From: Bacteroidales bacterium UBA5226
GTDB taxonomy: Bacteria > Bacteroidota > Bacteroidia > Bacteroidales > UBA932
Length of the DNA: 64,000 nucleotides
NCBI GenBank assembly: GCA_002409325.1
Contig: DHUU01000020.1
Coordinates: 200,895 to 264,894, forward strand
Reading direction: 5' to 3'
Part shown: piece by piece, positions 33,923 to 42,804 of the stretch
Numbering within the stretch: the stretch's first letter is position 1
How the letters are laid out: the number at the start of each line of letters is the position of its first letter
Translations under genes and position numbers: made by a program
Notes under the pieces: generated by a model
What the model was told of the DNA's origin: nothing
Seen by the model: the letters and a program-made list of their open reading frames with translations, nothing else
Database searches by the model: none

Positions 33923-34075
33923 ATGAAAAGGACATTTCAACCCTCTCAACGCAAACGCCGTAACAAACACGGGTTTCGTGAGCGTATGTCTACTCCCAAC
34001 GGACGTCGCGTTCTTGCTGCCCGCCGCCGCCGCGGACGCAAAAAACTTACCGTATCCGACGAAGATCAGTTCTAG
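33923..34075 (+). CDS. rpmH: 50S ribosomal protein L34
   Basis: A 50-codon gene. The product starts MKRTFQPSQRKRRNKHGFR, then MSTPNGRRVLAARRRRGRKKL, the complete L34 consensus, with an acidic tail VSDEDQF. Ends TAG at 34075. It lies 14 bp after rsmG and is expressed from a promoter within that gene. In many bacteria rpmH is next to rnpA and oriC; neither is present here. Confidence 0.97.
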   Translation: MKRTFQPSQRKRRNKHGFRERMSTPNGRRVLAARRRRGRKKLTVSDEDQF

Positions 34076-34078
34076 GAA

Positions 34079-34894
34079 GTGCCTGGTAAAAAAAATATAA
34101 GGAGACCTATCCTCAGAAACGTGCTGTGGATTATTGTGTTCCTTGTTTTGCTTTTTATTGGCATATACAGTTTTTTACATCTCTTCACACGTCATGGAAA
34201 AGGATTCCTGCTTCCCGATTTCTCCGGTCTCTCGCTGGTAGAAGCACAGGAGGCTGCCAGACCGTTGCACCTTCGCCTGGAAGTTACAGACTCCCTTTAC
34301 ATCCCGGAATTACCCGGAGGCGTTGTCTTCCGACAGGTTCCTCCCCCGGGGCGGCATGTTAAAAAGAACCGCAGGGTAGAATTGACCATAAACTCGCTGC
34401 TTCCCCGCCAGGTTGCCGTACCTTCTCTGGTAGGCTTTTCGCTCAGGCAGGCCAAAGCAGAACTGGCTGCCATCGGCTTGAAGCCCGGACGTTTGATTTA
34501 CACTCCCGACTTAGCCACCAACAACGTGATGCAACAGCTATACCAGGGCCAACCCATTGCTCCCGGAGCTCCTATCAACATATACAGTGCTATTGACCTG
34601 GTACTGGGAATGGCACCAGGCCACGAACTGGCTTACATCCCCATGTTATTCGGGAAGAGCCTGGAAGCTGCATTGGACATCCTGAGCGATCATTCTTTGA
34701 ATACAGGGATTATCACCTATGACCAGAGTGTTCTCACCGCTGCCGATACGCTGGCTGCACGTGTATTCAGGCAATCCCCCGATTATTCGCAGCATCCGGA
34801 GTGGCCACTGGGTACGGCAGTGCACCTTACCCTGACCATCAATCCCGATTTACTCATACCCCGGCAGATCCCCCTCACAGAAGATGACCTGTAA
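34079..34894 (+). CDS. PASTA-domain membrane protein
   Basis: A 271-residue single-pass protein. A short basic cytoplasmic start (GTG 34079, MPGKKNIRRP) precedes a membrane helix (VLWIIVFLVLLFIGIYSFL), then three PASTA domains outside the membrane: LPDFSGLSLVEAQEAA..., VPSLVGFSLRQAKAEL... and IPMLFGKSLEAALDIL.... PASTA domains bind muropeptides or beta-lactams in kinases and PBPs; this protein has neither kinase nor transpeptidase domain, as is common in Bacteroidota. It is coupled to the RluD-type gene (TAAATG junction). Confidence 0.87.
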   Translation: MPGKKNIRRPILRNVLWIIVFLVLLFIGIYSFLHLFTRHGKGFLLPDFSGLSLVEAQEAARPLHLRLEVTDSLYIPELPGGVVFRQVPPPGRHVKKNRRVELTINSLLPRQVAVPSLVGFSLRQAKAELAAIGLKPGRLIYTPDLATNNVMQQLYQGQPIAPGAPINIYSAIDLVLGMAPGHELAYIPMLFGKSLEAALDILSDHSLNTGIITYDQSVLTAADTLAARVFRQSPDYSQHPEWPLGTAVHLTLTINPDLLIPRQIPLTEDDL

Positions 34895-35923
34895 ATGAGA
34901 GATGAACAGGAACTTTTTGAACATTTTCATATTGTCGTCGACAAAGGGCAATCCCCTCTGAGAATTGACAGGTTCCTCACATCAAAACTGGAAGCCACTT
35001 CACGAAACCGCATTCAGCTTGCCGCAGAATCTGAATACATTCTAGTAAACGGATCTCCTGTAAAAAGCAATTACAAAGTCAAACCTCTGGACGACGTACG
35101 GATTATGCTGCCCTTTGAAAAAAGGGAGTTCCGCCTGGTTGCCCAGGAAATCCCGCTGGATATAGTATATCAGGATCAGGATATCCTGGTGGTAAACAAA
35201 CCGGCAGGACTTACCGTCCATCCGGGGCACGGCAATTACACCGGGACCCTGCTCAACGGGCTGGCCTGGTATTTTGGAGAGCGGGGAACGGTACATACAG
35301 ACGATTCACGCATGGGAGTCCTGGTACACAGGATAGATAAAGACACTTCGGGCCTTTTGGTTGTTGCGCGCTCAGAAGTGGCGCAATTCCGGCTGGCAAA
35401 ACAATTCTTTGACCACACTGCTGAACGGTTGTATATCGCTTTGGTTTGGGGAGATATGGAAAATGAACAGGGAACGGTAACAGGCGATATCGCGCGTCAC
35501 CCATCTGACCGCCTTCGGTTCCGCGTCTGCCCCAGAGGGGTAAATGGCAAACATGCCGTTACCCATTACAGGGTTCTGGAACGTTTTGGTTACGTAACCC
35601 TTGTGGAGTGCCGGCTGGAAACAGGCAGGACCCACCAGATAAGGGTTCATATGGAACATATCGGGCACCCCCTCTTTGGCGATATACGTTATGGCGGAGA
35701 CCGCATCCGTAAAGGGACTCTCTACAGCAAATACAAACAATTCATTGATAATTGCTTTGACATTCTCCCCAGGCAGGCACTCCACGCCAAAACACTGGGA
35801 TTCATTCATCCCTCAACAGGAGAAAAAATATTTTTCGAGGCACCTTTGCCAGATGATATGAGTGAAGTCTTGAAGAAGTGGCGCCGGTTTGCTATTTCCG
35901 CACAATCCTCTGTGGATTCTTAG
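34895..35923 (+). CDS. RluA/RluD family 23S rRNA pseudouridine synthase
   Basis: A 342-residue enzyme with an N-terminal S4 RNA-binding domain (about 18-80: LRIDRFLTSKLEATSRNRIQLAAESEYILVNG) and a catalytic domain whose Asp is in VHRIDKDTSGLLVVARS. The ETGRTHQIRVHMEHIGHPLFGD motif is typical of the family. S4 plus this length suggest RluD (U1911/1915/1917 of helix 69), but RluC-like specificity is not excluded. The 3' end overlaps ruvC convergently by 32 bp. Confidence 0.92.
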   Translation: MRDEQELFEHFHIVVDKGQSPLRIDRFLTSKLEATSRNRIQLAAESEYILVNGSPVKSNYKVKPLDDVRIMLPFEKREFRLVAQEIPLDIVYQDQDILVVNKPAGLTVHPGHGNYTGTLLNGLAWYFGERGTVHTDDSRMGVLVHRIDKDTSGLLVVARSEVAQFRLAKQFFDHTAERLYIALVWGDMENEQGTVTGDIARHPSDRLRFRVCPRGVNGKHAVTHYRVLERFGYVTLVECRLETGRTHQIRVHMEHIGHPLFGDIRYGGDRIRKGTLYSKYKQFIDNCFDILPRQALHAKTLGFIHPSTGEKIFFEAPLPDDMSEVLKKWRRFAISAQSSVDS

Positions 35924-36449
35924 ACACAAAAGCTTCCCAGGAACTAGCCGAGGCTGTTTTCTCCGGCACGTTCAACTGATTGGCGTGACATACGGCAACC
36001 GCCAGGGCATCTGTGGCATCCAGGGATTCGGGCTCTTCTGAAAAATGCAGCATTTGCTTCAACATGACGGCTACCTGTTCCTTGGAGGCTGCACCCCTTC
36101 CTGTGACTGCCATCTTAATTTTGCGTGGTGCATATTCACATACAGGCACGTTACGCGACAAAGCCGCTGCAATAGCCACTCCCTGGGCCCTGCCCAGCTT
36201 GAGCATAGACTGGACATTCTTGCTGTAAAAAGGAGCTTCTATGGCCATGCAGTCCGGTTGGAATTCATCCAGTAATTCGTACATCTTTTCCAGTATATGG
36301 CTCATCCTGCGATAATGATCCTGTATGGACGACATCCGTACAACACCCAGCGCCAGGGTTTCCATTCTGGGCCCGTTAGAACGGATAACTCCGTACCCCA
36401 TAAGGCGTGTTCCCGGGTCTATCCCAATTATGATTCTTTCTTTTGTCAC
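35892..36449 (-). CDS. ruvC: Holliday junction resolvase RuvC
   Basis: Metal-dependent endonuclease that resolves Holliday junctions with RuvAB. The 185 residues have catalytic acids in IGIDPGTRLMGYG, MAIEAPFYSKN and SLDATDALAVAVCH. Start is GTG 36449. It lies 5 bp after serS on the same strand, and the two probably form one transcript with the upstream Na/Pi cotransporter. Its 3' end overlaps the convergent pseudouridine synthase gene by 32 bp. Confidence 0.95.
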   Translation of the reverse strand: MTKERIIIGIDPGTRLMGYGVIRSNGPRMETLALGVVRMSSIQDHYRRMSHILEKMYELLDEFQPDCMAIEAPFYSKNVQSMLKLGRAQGVAIAAALSRNVPVCEYAPRKIKMAVTGRGAASKEQVAVMLKQMLHFSEEPESLDATDALAVAVCHANQLNVPEKTASASSWEAFVSKNPQRIVRK

Positions 36450-36454
36450 CTGAA

Positions 36455-37723
36455 TTATATCACGGAAAAATGGAGGTACTTGTGCAATGCCTCAGGGATG
36501 GTGATCCCATCCGGTGTCTGGTTGTTCTCGAGCAGGGCCGCAACAATGCGGGGCAATGCCAGGGCACTCCCGTTAAGGGTGTGGACCAGTTGCGTTTTGC
36601 CGTCCTCTGCCCTGAAACGGGCTTTGAGCCTGTTGGACTGGAAGGTTTCGAAGTTAGAGACAGAACTGACCTCCAGCCAGCGCTTCTGTGCAGCCGAATA
36701 CACTTCAAAATCATAAGTCATGGCCGAGGTAAAGCTCAAATCTGCACCGCACAGGCGCAGGATGCGGTAAGGTAAATTTAGAAGCGGCCCCAGCCGTTCT
36801 ACATGTTTGACCATCTGATCAAGTGCCGTGTAGGATTGGTCCGGATGCGTGAGTTGGACAATTTCCACCTTATCAAACTGGTGAAGCCTGTTCAGACCCC
36901 TTACATCTTTTCCATAAGAGCCGGCTTCACGGCGGAAACAGGGTGTATAGGCGGTAAGCTTCACGGGCAACAGGGCTGCATCCAAAATCGTGTCCCGGTA
37001 AATGTTGGTAAGCGGGACTTCGGCGGTCGGGATCAGGTAATAATTGTCGAGGCCTACATGGTACATCTGATCGCCCTTGTCGGGCAATTGTCCTGTCCCG
37101 TATCCGGAATCTTCGTTCACCAGTATGGGGGGCATGATCTCTTTATATCCGGCCCGGACATTCTGATCCAGAAAAAATTGGATCAAGCCCATCTGTAAAC
37201 GGGCTCCTTTTCCTTTATATACGGGAAAACCGGCCCCTGTAAGCTTGACTCCCAGATCAAAATCGATTAAATCATATTTTTTGGCCAGTTCCCAGTGGGG
37301 AAGTGCTCCTTCAGGCAGAATTGGTTTTTGTCCGCCCTCACGGACAATGACATTGTCCATGGCTCCTTCTCCCCTAGCCACCAGCTTATTGGGCATGTTT
37401 GGAAGCGTAACAAGCAGATCGTTCAGTTCTATCTCAAGCTTTTCCTGTTCTGTGATAAGAAGCTTCACCTTTTCCTTGTTTTCACCTGCGCTCTTTTTGA
37501 TCTCAGAAACCTGGTCATGTTTACCTTCTGCCATCAGCATCCCGATCCGGGATGCAGTCTTTTTTTGATCAGCTATCAAAGCATCGGCTTCTGTCTGTGC
37601 TGCCCTCCTGCGGGCATCCAGTTCCAATATCTGCCGGATGACCGGACCGGCATCAAGATTCCTTATGGCCAGCCGCTCTGCCACAAAATCAGGGTCCTCT
37701 CTTAATAATTTAATTGTTAGCAT
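36455..37723 (-). CDS. serS: Seryl-tRNA synthetase
   Basis: Class II aminoacyl-tRNA synthetase charging tRNA-Ser. The 422 residues start MLTIKLLREDPDFVAERLAIRN, followed by the long antiparallel coiled coil that grips the tRNA (about 30-105). The catalytic core follows: GTGQLPDKGDQMY, TAEVPLTN, CFRREAGSYGKDVRGLNRLHQFDKVE (motif 2) and LNGSALALPRIVAALLENNQ (motif 3). ATG 37723 is the usual family start; the longer frame to 37762 is not used. Confidence 0.96.
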   Translation of the reverse strand: MLTIKLLREDPDFVAERLAIRNLDAGPVIRQILELDARRRAAQTEADALIADQKKTASRIGMLMAEGKHDQVSEIKKSAGENKEKVKLLITEQEKLEIELNDLLVTLPNMPNKLVARGEGAMDNVIVREGGQKPILPEGALPHWELAKKYDLIDFDLGVKLTGAGFPVYKGKGARLQMGLIQFFLDQNVRAGYKEIMPPILVNEDSGYGTGQLPDKGDQMYHVGLDNYYLIPTAEVPLTNIYRDTILDAALLPVKLTAYTPCFRREAGSYGKDVRGLNRLHQFDKVEIVQLTHPDQSYTALDQMVKHVERLGPLLNLPYRILRLCGADLSFTSAMTYDFEVYSAAQKRWLEVSSVSNFETFQSNRLKARFRAEDGKTQLVHTLNGSALALPRIVAALLENNQTPDGITIPEALHKYLHFSVI

Positions 37724-37727
37724 TTTA

Positions 37728-39446
37728 TCATGATTTAATTTCCATGATAGATTCGGAAACATTGATTATAAAATCCCCTACCCGTTCAAGCTCTGCAATA
37801 AGATCCATATAATATACGCCTGAAAGGTAATCATATTCATTTTTCCCAAGGCTTAACAAATTGCCCTCTCTTATCATATCGCGGTATTTGTTAATGTCTT
37901 TTTCAGCATCCAGGGCATTGTCTATGTTGTTCAGTTTTGTATAGCTGGCCTGAAGGTTGAATAGCATGATTTCATAGGCTTTGTCTACCAGATCCATCAT
38001 CCCGAGAATATTGCGGGTCATACGCTCATCAAAGATAACGTTGTTGTTCCGCTTTCTCTGCAGTATCCTTCCCAGATTGTATCCCGAGTCGCCCATACTT
38101 TCCATTTCTCCAATAATCTTATACATGGACTGGATCCTGTTCCCGGACTCTGCGCTGAGTCCTTCATCCCCTATCTGGTTCAGGTATTCTGCGATTTCGA
38201 ATTCTATCCTGTCTGTAACTTCCTCATAGTAAGAAATCTTTTTGAAGAACGTGTCGAATTCATCATTATCCTTGACATCCAGGGCATTCCTGATAATGGC
38301 ATATTGTCGTGTAATGATATTCCCGAAATGTATGATTTCCAGCTTGGCCTGGTCAAGAGATAATTCAGCCGTGCTGAACAAACCTGCCTGAATAAATTTA
38401 AGCCTGAACTTTTCTTCTTCCTTCGGACTCTTTATCACAAAGATTACCATTTTCACCAAAACGGGAACAAACCAGATCAACAGGGACGTGTTGATAACGT
38501 TGAACAGGGTGTGCAACAGCGATACAGAATAGATCATTGCATTCCCCGATGCCACAGGGTCTGCAGCCTGGGCAATGGGAATGAATGGATCGGCCCCTCC
38601 CAGGCCGGTAATTATTGCTCCAACAAGCCTTAGGAACGGACGGAAGAAAGCCACCGCCCAGATCACCCCTATCATATTGAAGAATGTATGGGCCAGGGCT
38701 GCCCGTTTTGCAGAAACATTTCCCACAGCAGCCGCAATATTTGCCGTAATGGTGGTACCTATGTTTTCTCCCAGCACCATGGCTGCTGCGATCTCAAACG
38801 GGATCCATCCGAAATTTACCATGACCAGGGTAAGGGCCACGGTGGCACTGGATGATTGTAATACCATGGTAAGCAGACTGCCAATTCCCACGAAGATCAG
38901 AACAGACCAAAAGCCATGTCCGGTAAAATTTTGCAGAAATTCAAGGGTCTCGGGGCTCGAACTCAGATCGGGTACGGAATCTTTCAGGAAGGTAAGGCCG
39001 AGAAACAAAAGTGCAAATCCTATGAGCATCTCCCCTGAGTGTTTCCGTCTCTGCTTTTTGGACATGAACATGATGAATCCGACTGCAACCAGGGGTATGG
39101 CCAAAATGGCTATGTCGGCTTTGAATCCCACCAGGGATACGATCCAGGCGGTAACCGTTGTACCGATGTTGGCTCCCATGATGACCCCAATTGCCTGCGC
39201 GAGCGTAAGCAGTCCGGCATTAACAAAACTCACTACCATTACGGTTGTGGCGCTGGAGGATTGAATGATGGACGTTATAGCCAGGCCGGTAAGAACACCT
39301 TTCAGGGGATTGGATGTTATGGAGGAAAGAATACGTCGTAGTCTGTCTCCGGCAATTTTCTGCAACGATTCACTCATCAGGGTCATGCCATAGAGAAACA
39401 ATCCAAGGGAACCGGCAAGGTTTAGAATTTGCAGTACAGTACTCAT
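37728..39446 (-). CDS. Na/Pi cotransporter with C-terminal PhoU-like domain
   Basis: Sodium-dependent phosphate transporter of the NptA/PNaS family, 572 residues from ATG 39446. The membrane part (about 1-330) has the duplicated QSSSAT motif (IIQSSSATTVMVV and VLQSSSATVALTL) and GANIGTTVTA / GENIGTTITA. The C-terminal ~220 residues are helical with PhoU-like character (ESMGDSGYNLGRILQRK, LERVGDFIINVSESI), which may tie transport to phosphate status. It lies 4 bp upstream of serS. The frame extends to 39569 without a credible start. Confidence 0.92.
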   Translation of the reverse strand: MSTVLQILNLAGSLGLFLYGMTLMSESLQKIAGDRLRRILSSITSNPLKGVLTGLAITSIIQSSSATTVMVVSFVNAGLLTLAQAIGVIMGANIGTTVTAWIVSLVGFKADIAILAIPLVAVGFIMFMSKKQRRKHSGEMLIGFALLFLGLTFLKDSVPDLSSSPETLEFLQNFTGHGFWSVLIFVGIGSLLTMVLQSSSATVALTLVMVNFGWIPFEIAAAMVLGENIGTTITANIAAAVGNVSAKRAALAHTFFNMIGVIWAVAFFRPFLRLVGAIITGLGGADPFIPIAQAADPVASGNAMIYSVSLLHTLFNVINTSLLIWFVPVLVKMVIFVIKSPKEEEKFRLKFIQAGLFSTAELSLDQAKLEIIHFGNIITRQYAIIRNALDVKDNDEFDTFFKKISYYEEVTDRIEFEIAEYLNQIGDEGLSAESGNRIQSMYKIIGEMESMGDSGYNLGRILQRKRNNNVIFDERMTRNILGMMDLVDKAYEIMLFNLQASYTKLNNIDNALDAEKDINKYRDMIREGNLLSLGKNEYDYLSGVYYMDLIAELERVGDFIINVSESIMEIKS

Positions 39447-39484
39447 AATCCAATAATTTCTCTGCAAAGATGCATTGTTTTTTG

Positions 39485-39492
39485 TATTTTTG
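39485..39492 (+). promoter_or_regulatory. -7 box TATTTTTG for the ThuA-GH18 gene
   Basis: Exact TAnnTTTG match 21 nt before ATG 39514; a TCTG 20 nt upstream (39461-39464) is a near -33. Confidence 0.5.
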
Positions 39493-39513
39493 GTAAAGAA
39501 AATTGTGACAATT

Positions 39514-41238
39514 ATGAAAATACGCAGAATATTCCTGTTGGTCATTTCCACTGTAAGCCTTATAACCACCTATGCACAAAGCTCTCCCGCACCTGCTCCT
39601 GCCATTAGCCCGGTCAGGATCCTGGCTTTTTATAACCTGCGCGAGGATCCATCCCATGTCGCATTTGCAGAAAGTGCCGTGTCCTTTTTTTCCGGACTTA
39701 ACGGGAGTAGAGATCTGAGCTTTGAAGCCACTACAGATCCTGCAGCCATGGACCAGGAGAACCTGAGAGAAGTTGATGTGGTTATGATGCTCAATCATGT
39801 TCCTCTGGACAAGAAGCAACGAAAAGTGTTTGAAGAATATATGGACAACGGAGGCCGCTGGGTGGGTTTTCACAAGGCCGCATTATACAGGGAAGGAGAA
39901 TGGCCCTGGTTCACCCGTTTTCTGGGAGGTGTGGTTTTTGCAGATTATAACTGGCCGCCCCTGCCTACCCCCATACAGATACAAGACCCCCTGCACCCGG
40001 TCTGCAAGGGTGTCCCGGAACGTTTCATAGCCCCTGCCAACGAATGGTACCGTTTTTCACCCGGTTTGCGTGAGAATCCGGCGGTTCAGGTGCTGGCCCG
40101 CGTGGCTGCAGAATCTTTCCCCCTGGGCATATCCAGGGTTTTTGAAAACGAAGATCTACCCATTGCATGGGCAAACAGGCAATACCGCATGGTATATCTA
40201 AATATGGGGCACGGTGGCAACGGATTTTCAAATGCATCGCAGAACCTGCTTTTTACCAACGCATTACAATGGCTTCTAACCCCGGAAATGCGTACAGAAG
40301 ATAAGGTGGCTGTTGCCTACGTAACTTCATGGAAAGAAACTATTCCGGATCCTGCCTATATCACCCACATCAACTATGCCTTCGGACACGTTAATGAAAC
40401 TTTTGACGGGGTGATCGTTGACAATCCCGACAGGCTCCGGCAGATCGTTGCCTTAAAAAAGCAAAAACCATCCCTCAAAGTGATGCTCTCCATTGGCGGC
40501 TGGGGCAGCGGTCGCTTTAGTGAAATGGTGGCCTGCGATACCCACAGAGAATCTTTTGCACGTGATTGCCGGCGTGTTGTGGAAGAATTCGGCCTGGATG
40601 GCATTGACATCGATTGGGAATATCCCACCAACCAGGGCCCGGGCATATCCTATGCTCCCGAAGATACCAGGAATTTTACTTTGCTGATGCGCGATGTCCG
40701 CACACACCTGCCCAACGGCATGCTGCTAACACTGGCTACCGCTGCCAGTGGAAAATTCATAGATTTCAAAGCCATAACCGGTTATGTGGATTTTGTCAAT
40801 ATCATGACTTACGATATCTCCCTGCCCCCCTTCCATCATTCCGGCCTGTATCCTTCTTCCATGACAGGAAACCTTTCCTGCTATGAATCGGTCCTGGCGC
40901 ACGTCAGGGCAGGATTCCCCCTTGACAGGCTTGTTTTGGGAATACCTTTCTATGGAAAAACTTCCCCGGATTTTCCTCAAGGCATGGGAAGTTACGGAAA
41001 GCTCATACAGCTGGAAGGATTTGAAAAATGCTGGGATGACATCGCCAAAGGCCCTTACCTGAAAGACAGCAACGGCAAGATCGTATGCACATATGACAAC
41101 CCACGCTCCATAGGTTACAAATCCAGCTTTATCAACGATTATGGAATGAAGGGCGCCATGTACTGGGAATACGAAGGAGATGACCAGGAGGGCTCTCTCA
41201 GAAAGGCGGTTTTTGAAGGTGTGTTTGTAAAAGAATAA
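39514..41238 (+). CDS. ThuA-like domain fused to GH18 glycosidase
   Basis: A 574-residue secreted protein: signal peptide ending TTYAQ (22), an N-terminal ThuA-type (class I glutamine-amidotransferase-like) domain (about 33-260: VRILAFYNL, VDVVMMLNHVPLDKKQRKVFEEYMDNGGRWVGFH, NMGHGGNGF) and a GH18 domain (about 268-565). The GH18 active-site motif is LDGIDIDWEYP, with catalytic Glu369; SIGGWGSG and the YDISLPPFH substrate loop are also present. GH18 enzymes cleave chitin, N-glycan chitobiose or peptidoglycan-type GlcNAc linkages; which applies here is unknown. ATG 39514 fits the signal peptide. Confidence 0.88.
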   Translation: MKIRRIFLLVISTVSLITTYAQSSPAPAPAISPVRILAFYNLREDPSHVAFAESAVSFFSGLNGSRDLSFEATTDPAAMDQENLREVDVVMMLNHVPLDKKQRKVFEEYMDNGGRWVGFHKAALYREGEWPWFTRFLGGVVFADYNWPPLPTPIQIQDPLHPVCKGVPERFIAPANEWYRFSPGLRENPAVQVLARVAAESFPLGISRVFENEDLPIAWANRQYRMVYLNMGHGGNGFSNASQNLLFTNALQWLLTPEMRTEDKVAVAYVTSWKETIPDPAYITHINYAFGHVNETFDGVIVDNPDRLRQIVALKKQKPSLKVMLSIGGWGSGRFSEMVACDTHRESFARDCRRVVEEFGLDGIDIDWEYPTNQGPGISYAPEDTRNFTLLMRDVRTHLPNGMLLTLATAASGKFIDFKAITGYVDFVNIMTYDISLPPFHHSGLYPSSMTGNLSCYESVLAHVRAGFPLDRLVLGIPFYGKTSPDFPQGMGSYGKLIQLEGFEKCWDDIAKGPYLKDSNGKIVCTYDNPRSIGYKSSFINDYGMKGAMYWEYEGDDQEGSLRKAVFEGVFVKE

Positions 41239-41286
41239 TCCCTTATGCCTGAGGTACCCTTAACGATAAAGTAATTAATTTTGGTC

Positions 41287-42405
41287 ATGGAGTATTTGCA
41301 TCACATATTTTTAAATCATCCGGAATGTTCGGTACAGATTTCCTCCTTCACTCCCCCCTCGGGTGAAAAATCTGAACACCACATGATTTTTCAGCTCTCT
41401 AAGCAGAAAAACAATAATCCCGGTTCAATAGAATATGATTGTATTGCCATTTTGAATTCCTGCATTCAAGAGTGGCTTTCCCGCGATCCTTACCGTGATT
41501 CGGAACGTATTTTTGTCAGGTATTTCCTGAAAGATGCTTCTGTGCAACGGTCCCGTATCCATTCCAGGGAGTTGTTTCCGGTTACATGTGCCGTGTCTTT
41601 TATTGAGCAACCGCCTGCAAACAAAACAGAAATGGCCGTATGGGTCTATTTGAGAGACAAAGGGAGCGTTCCGGAAAAGTATATTCACTTCTGGACTACA
41701 GAAAAATTCTGTCTGGCTGGCAATGTAACCCAACAGACACGCAAATTGCTAATGGATTACCAGCAATGGCTGCACATCAAGGGATGCAACATGAAGGACC
41801 ATTGCATGAGAACCTGGTTCTTCATTAAAGATATTGATACAAATTACGCTGCCTTTGCCAAATCCCGTACCCAATACTTTAGTGAAATCGGGATGGATAA
41901 CGCTACACACTATATAGCCAGTACGGGGATAGAAGGCAGCAACGGAGCTACTGCTTCGTATGTGACCATGGACGCCTATGCTGTCAGTGGTCTTGATCCT
42001 GAGCGCATCATTTACCTCAGGGGACTTACCCACCTGAGTCCCACCAACATATACGGGGTCACCTTCGAGCGGGGTGTGGCACTGCAGTTTGATGACCGCA
42101 CCCAGATCCTGATCTCGGGCACAGCCAGCATTGATAAGTGGGGAAATGTGATTCACTTGGATGATATACGTGCGCAAACGCTCAGGATGTGGGATAATAT
42201 AGAAGTGCTGTTACATGAAGCGGGAAGCGGCTTTGATGACGTTGCACAGATTATCGTATACCTGCGCAGGCAGGAAGACTATGAACTGGTAAATGACTTG
42301 TTTCGTAGCCGCTTCCCGTCCATTCCTGCCGTCATGGTCATGGGCAGGGTGTGCCGCCCCACCTGGCTCATAGAGATGGAATGCATCGCTACCGCGCGCC
42401 TTTAA
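41287..42405 (+). CDS. FkbO/Hyg5-like chorismatase-family or Rid-type protein
   Basis: A 372-residue cytoplasmic protein. The C-terminal ~130 residues are a Rid/YjgF domain (FERGVALQFDDRTQILISGTASIDKWGNV, DDIRAQTLRMWDNIEVLLHEAGSGFDDVAQIIVYLRRQEDYELVNDLF). The N-terminal ~220 residues resemble the degenerate Rid-like half of FkbO/Hyg5 chorismatases. The GTASID segment replaces the usual Rid SGQ pattern. Chorismate, or an imine/enamine intermediate, is a possible substrate; I cannot decide. It stands alone with a -7 box (41276-41283) 3 nt before the ATG. Confidence 0.65.
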   Translation: MEYLHHIFLNHPECSVQISSFTPPSGEKSEHHMIFQLSKQKNNNPGSIEYDCIAILNSCIQEWLSRDPYRDSERIFVRYFLKDASVQRSRIHSRELFPVTCAVSFIEQPPANKTEMAVWVYLRDKGSVPEKYIHFWTTEKFCLAGNVTQQTRKLLMDYQQWLHIKGCNMKDHCMRTWFFIKDIDTNYAAFAKSRTQYFSEIGMDNATHYIASTGIEGSNGATASYVTMDAYAVSGLDPERIIYLRGLTHLSPTNIYGVTFERGVALQFDDRTQILISGTASIDKWGNVIHLDDIRAQTLRMWDNIEVLLHEAGSGFDDVAQIIVYLRRQEDYELVNDLFRSRFPSIPAVMVMGRVCRPTWLIEMECIATARL

Positions 42406-42410
42406 CTTAA

Positions 42411-42449
42411 GCCGAGGCTTCCCGTTCTTATGGTGTCAGCGACGGGAGC
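42411..42449. repeat. Half copy of the long-hairpin repeat
   Basis: Reads GCCGAGGCTTCCCGTTCTTA followed by TGGTGTCAGCGAC, matching the loop end and right arm of the hairpins at 1301 and 9466 (compare TGGTTTCAGCGAC at 9524). The left arm is missing. The remaining part can form its own smaller hairpin, GCTTCCCGT (42417-42425) with ACGGGAGC (42442-42449). Confidence 0.55.
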
Positions 42450-42456
42450 AGGCAGC

Positions 42457-42490
42457 AAAAAAAGAGACTAACCATTTCTGTTTAGTCTCC
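42457..42490 (-). terminator. Terminator of rplU-rpmA
   Basis: On the minus strand: GAGACTAA (complement 42482-42489), 10-nt loop, TTAGTCTC (complement 42464-42471), then seven T (complement 42457-42463). It lies 24 bp past the rpmA stop. Confidence 0.9.
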
Positions 42491-42513
42491 CTTGAATGTA
42501 GATCCGTTTGAAT

Positions 42514-42786
42514 TTATGCCTGGGCAGTTTCAGCTGCCGCTTGAATGGAAACGAATGATTTGTTATTGGCTTTCTTGCGGAAAACCACTATTCCATCTTT
42601 CAGGGCATACAACGTATGATCCTTCCCGATTCCCACGTTATCACCGGGGTTGTGTACTGTGCCTCTCTGACGAACCAGAATATTACCAGCTTTGGCAACC
42701 TGTCCGCCAAATAACTTAACGCCTAAACGTTTACTTTGTGATTCACGGCCGTTCTTTGAACTACCTACACCTTTTTTATGAGCCAT
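42514..42786 (-). CDS. rpmA: 50S ribosomal protein L27
   Basis: A 90-residue ribosomal protein starting MAHKKGVGSSKNGRESQSKRLGVK, with GNILVRQRGT and the GKDHTLYAL segment of the family. There is no Firmicutes-type cleavable N-terminal extension. It follows rplU by 18 bp and is followed by a strong terminator, so rplU-rpmA is a complete two-gene operon. Confidence 0.97.
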   Translation of the reverse strand: MAHKKGVGSSKNGRESQSKRLGVKLFGGQVAKAGNILVRQRGTVHNPGDNVGIGKDHTLYALKDGIVVFRKKANNKSFVSIQAAAETAQA

Positions 42787-42804
42787 AATTATACGTTTTA
42801 GATG

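Noticed and set aside
42457..42490. Hairpin as another copy of the long-hairpin repeat
   Set aside because: It is a plain terminator on the minus strand with an 8-bp stem and T tract, unrelated in sequence to the repeats.
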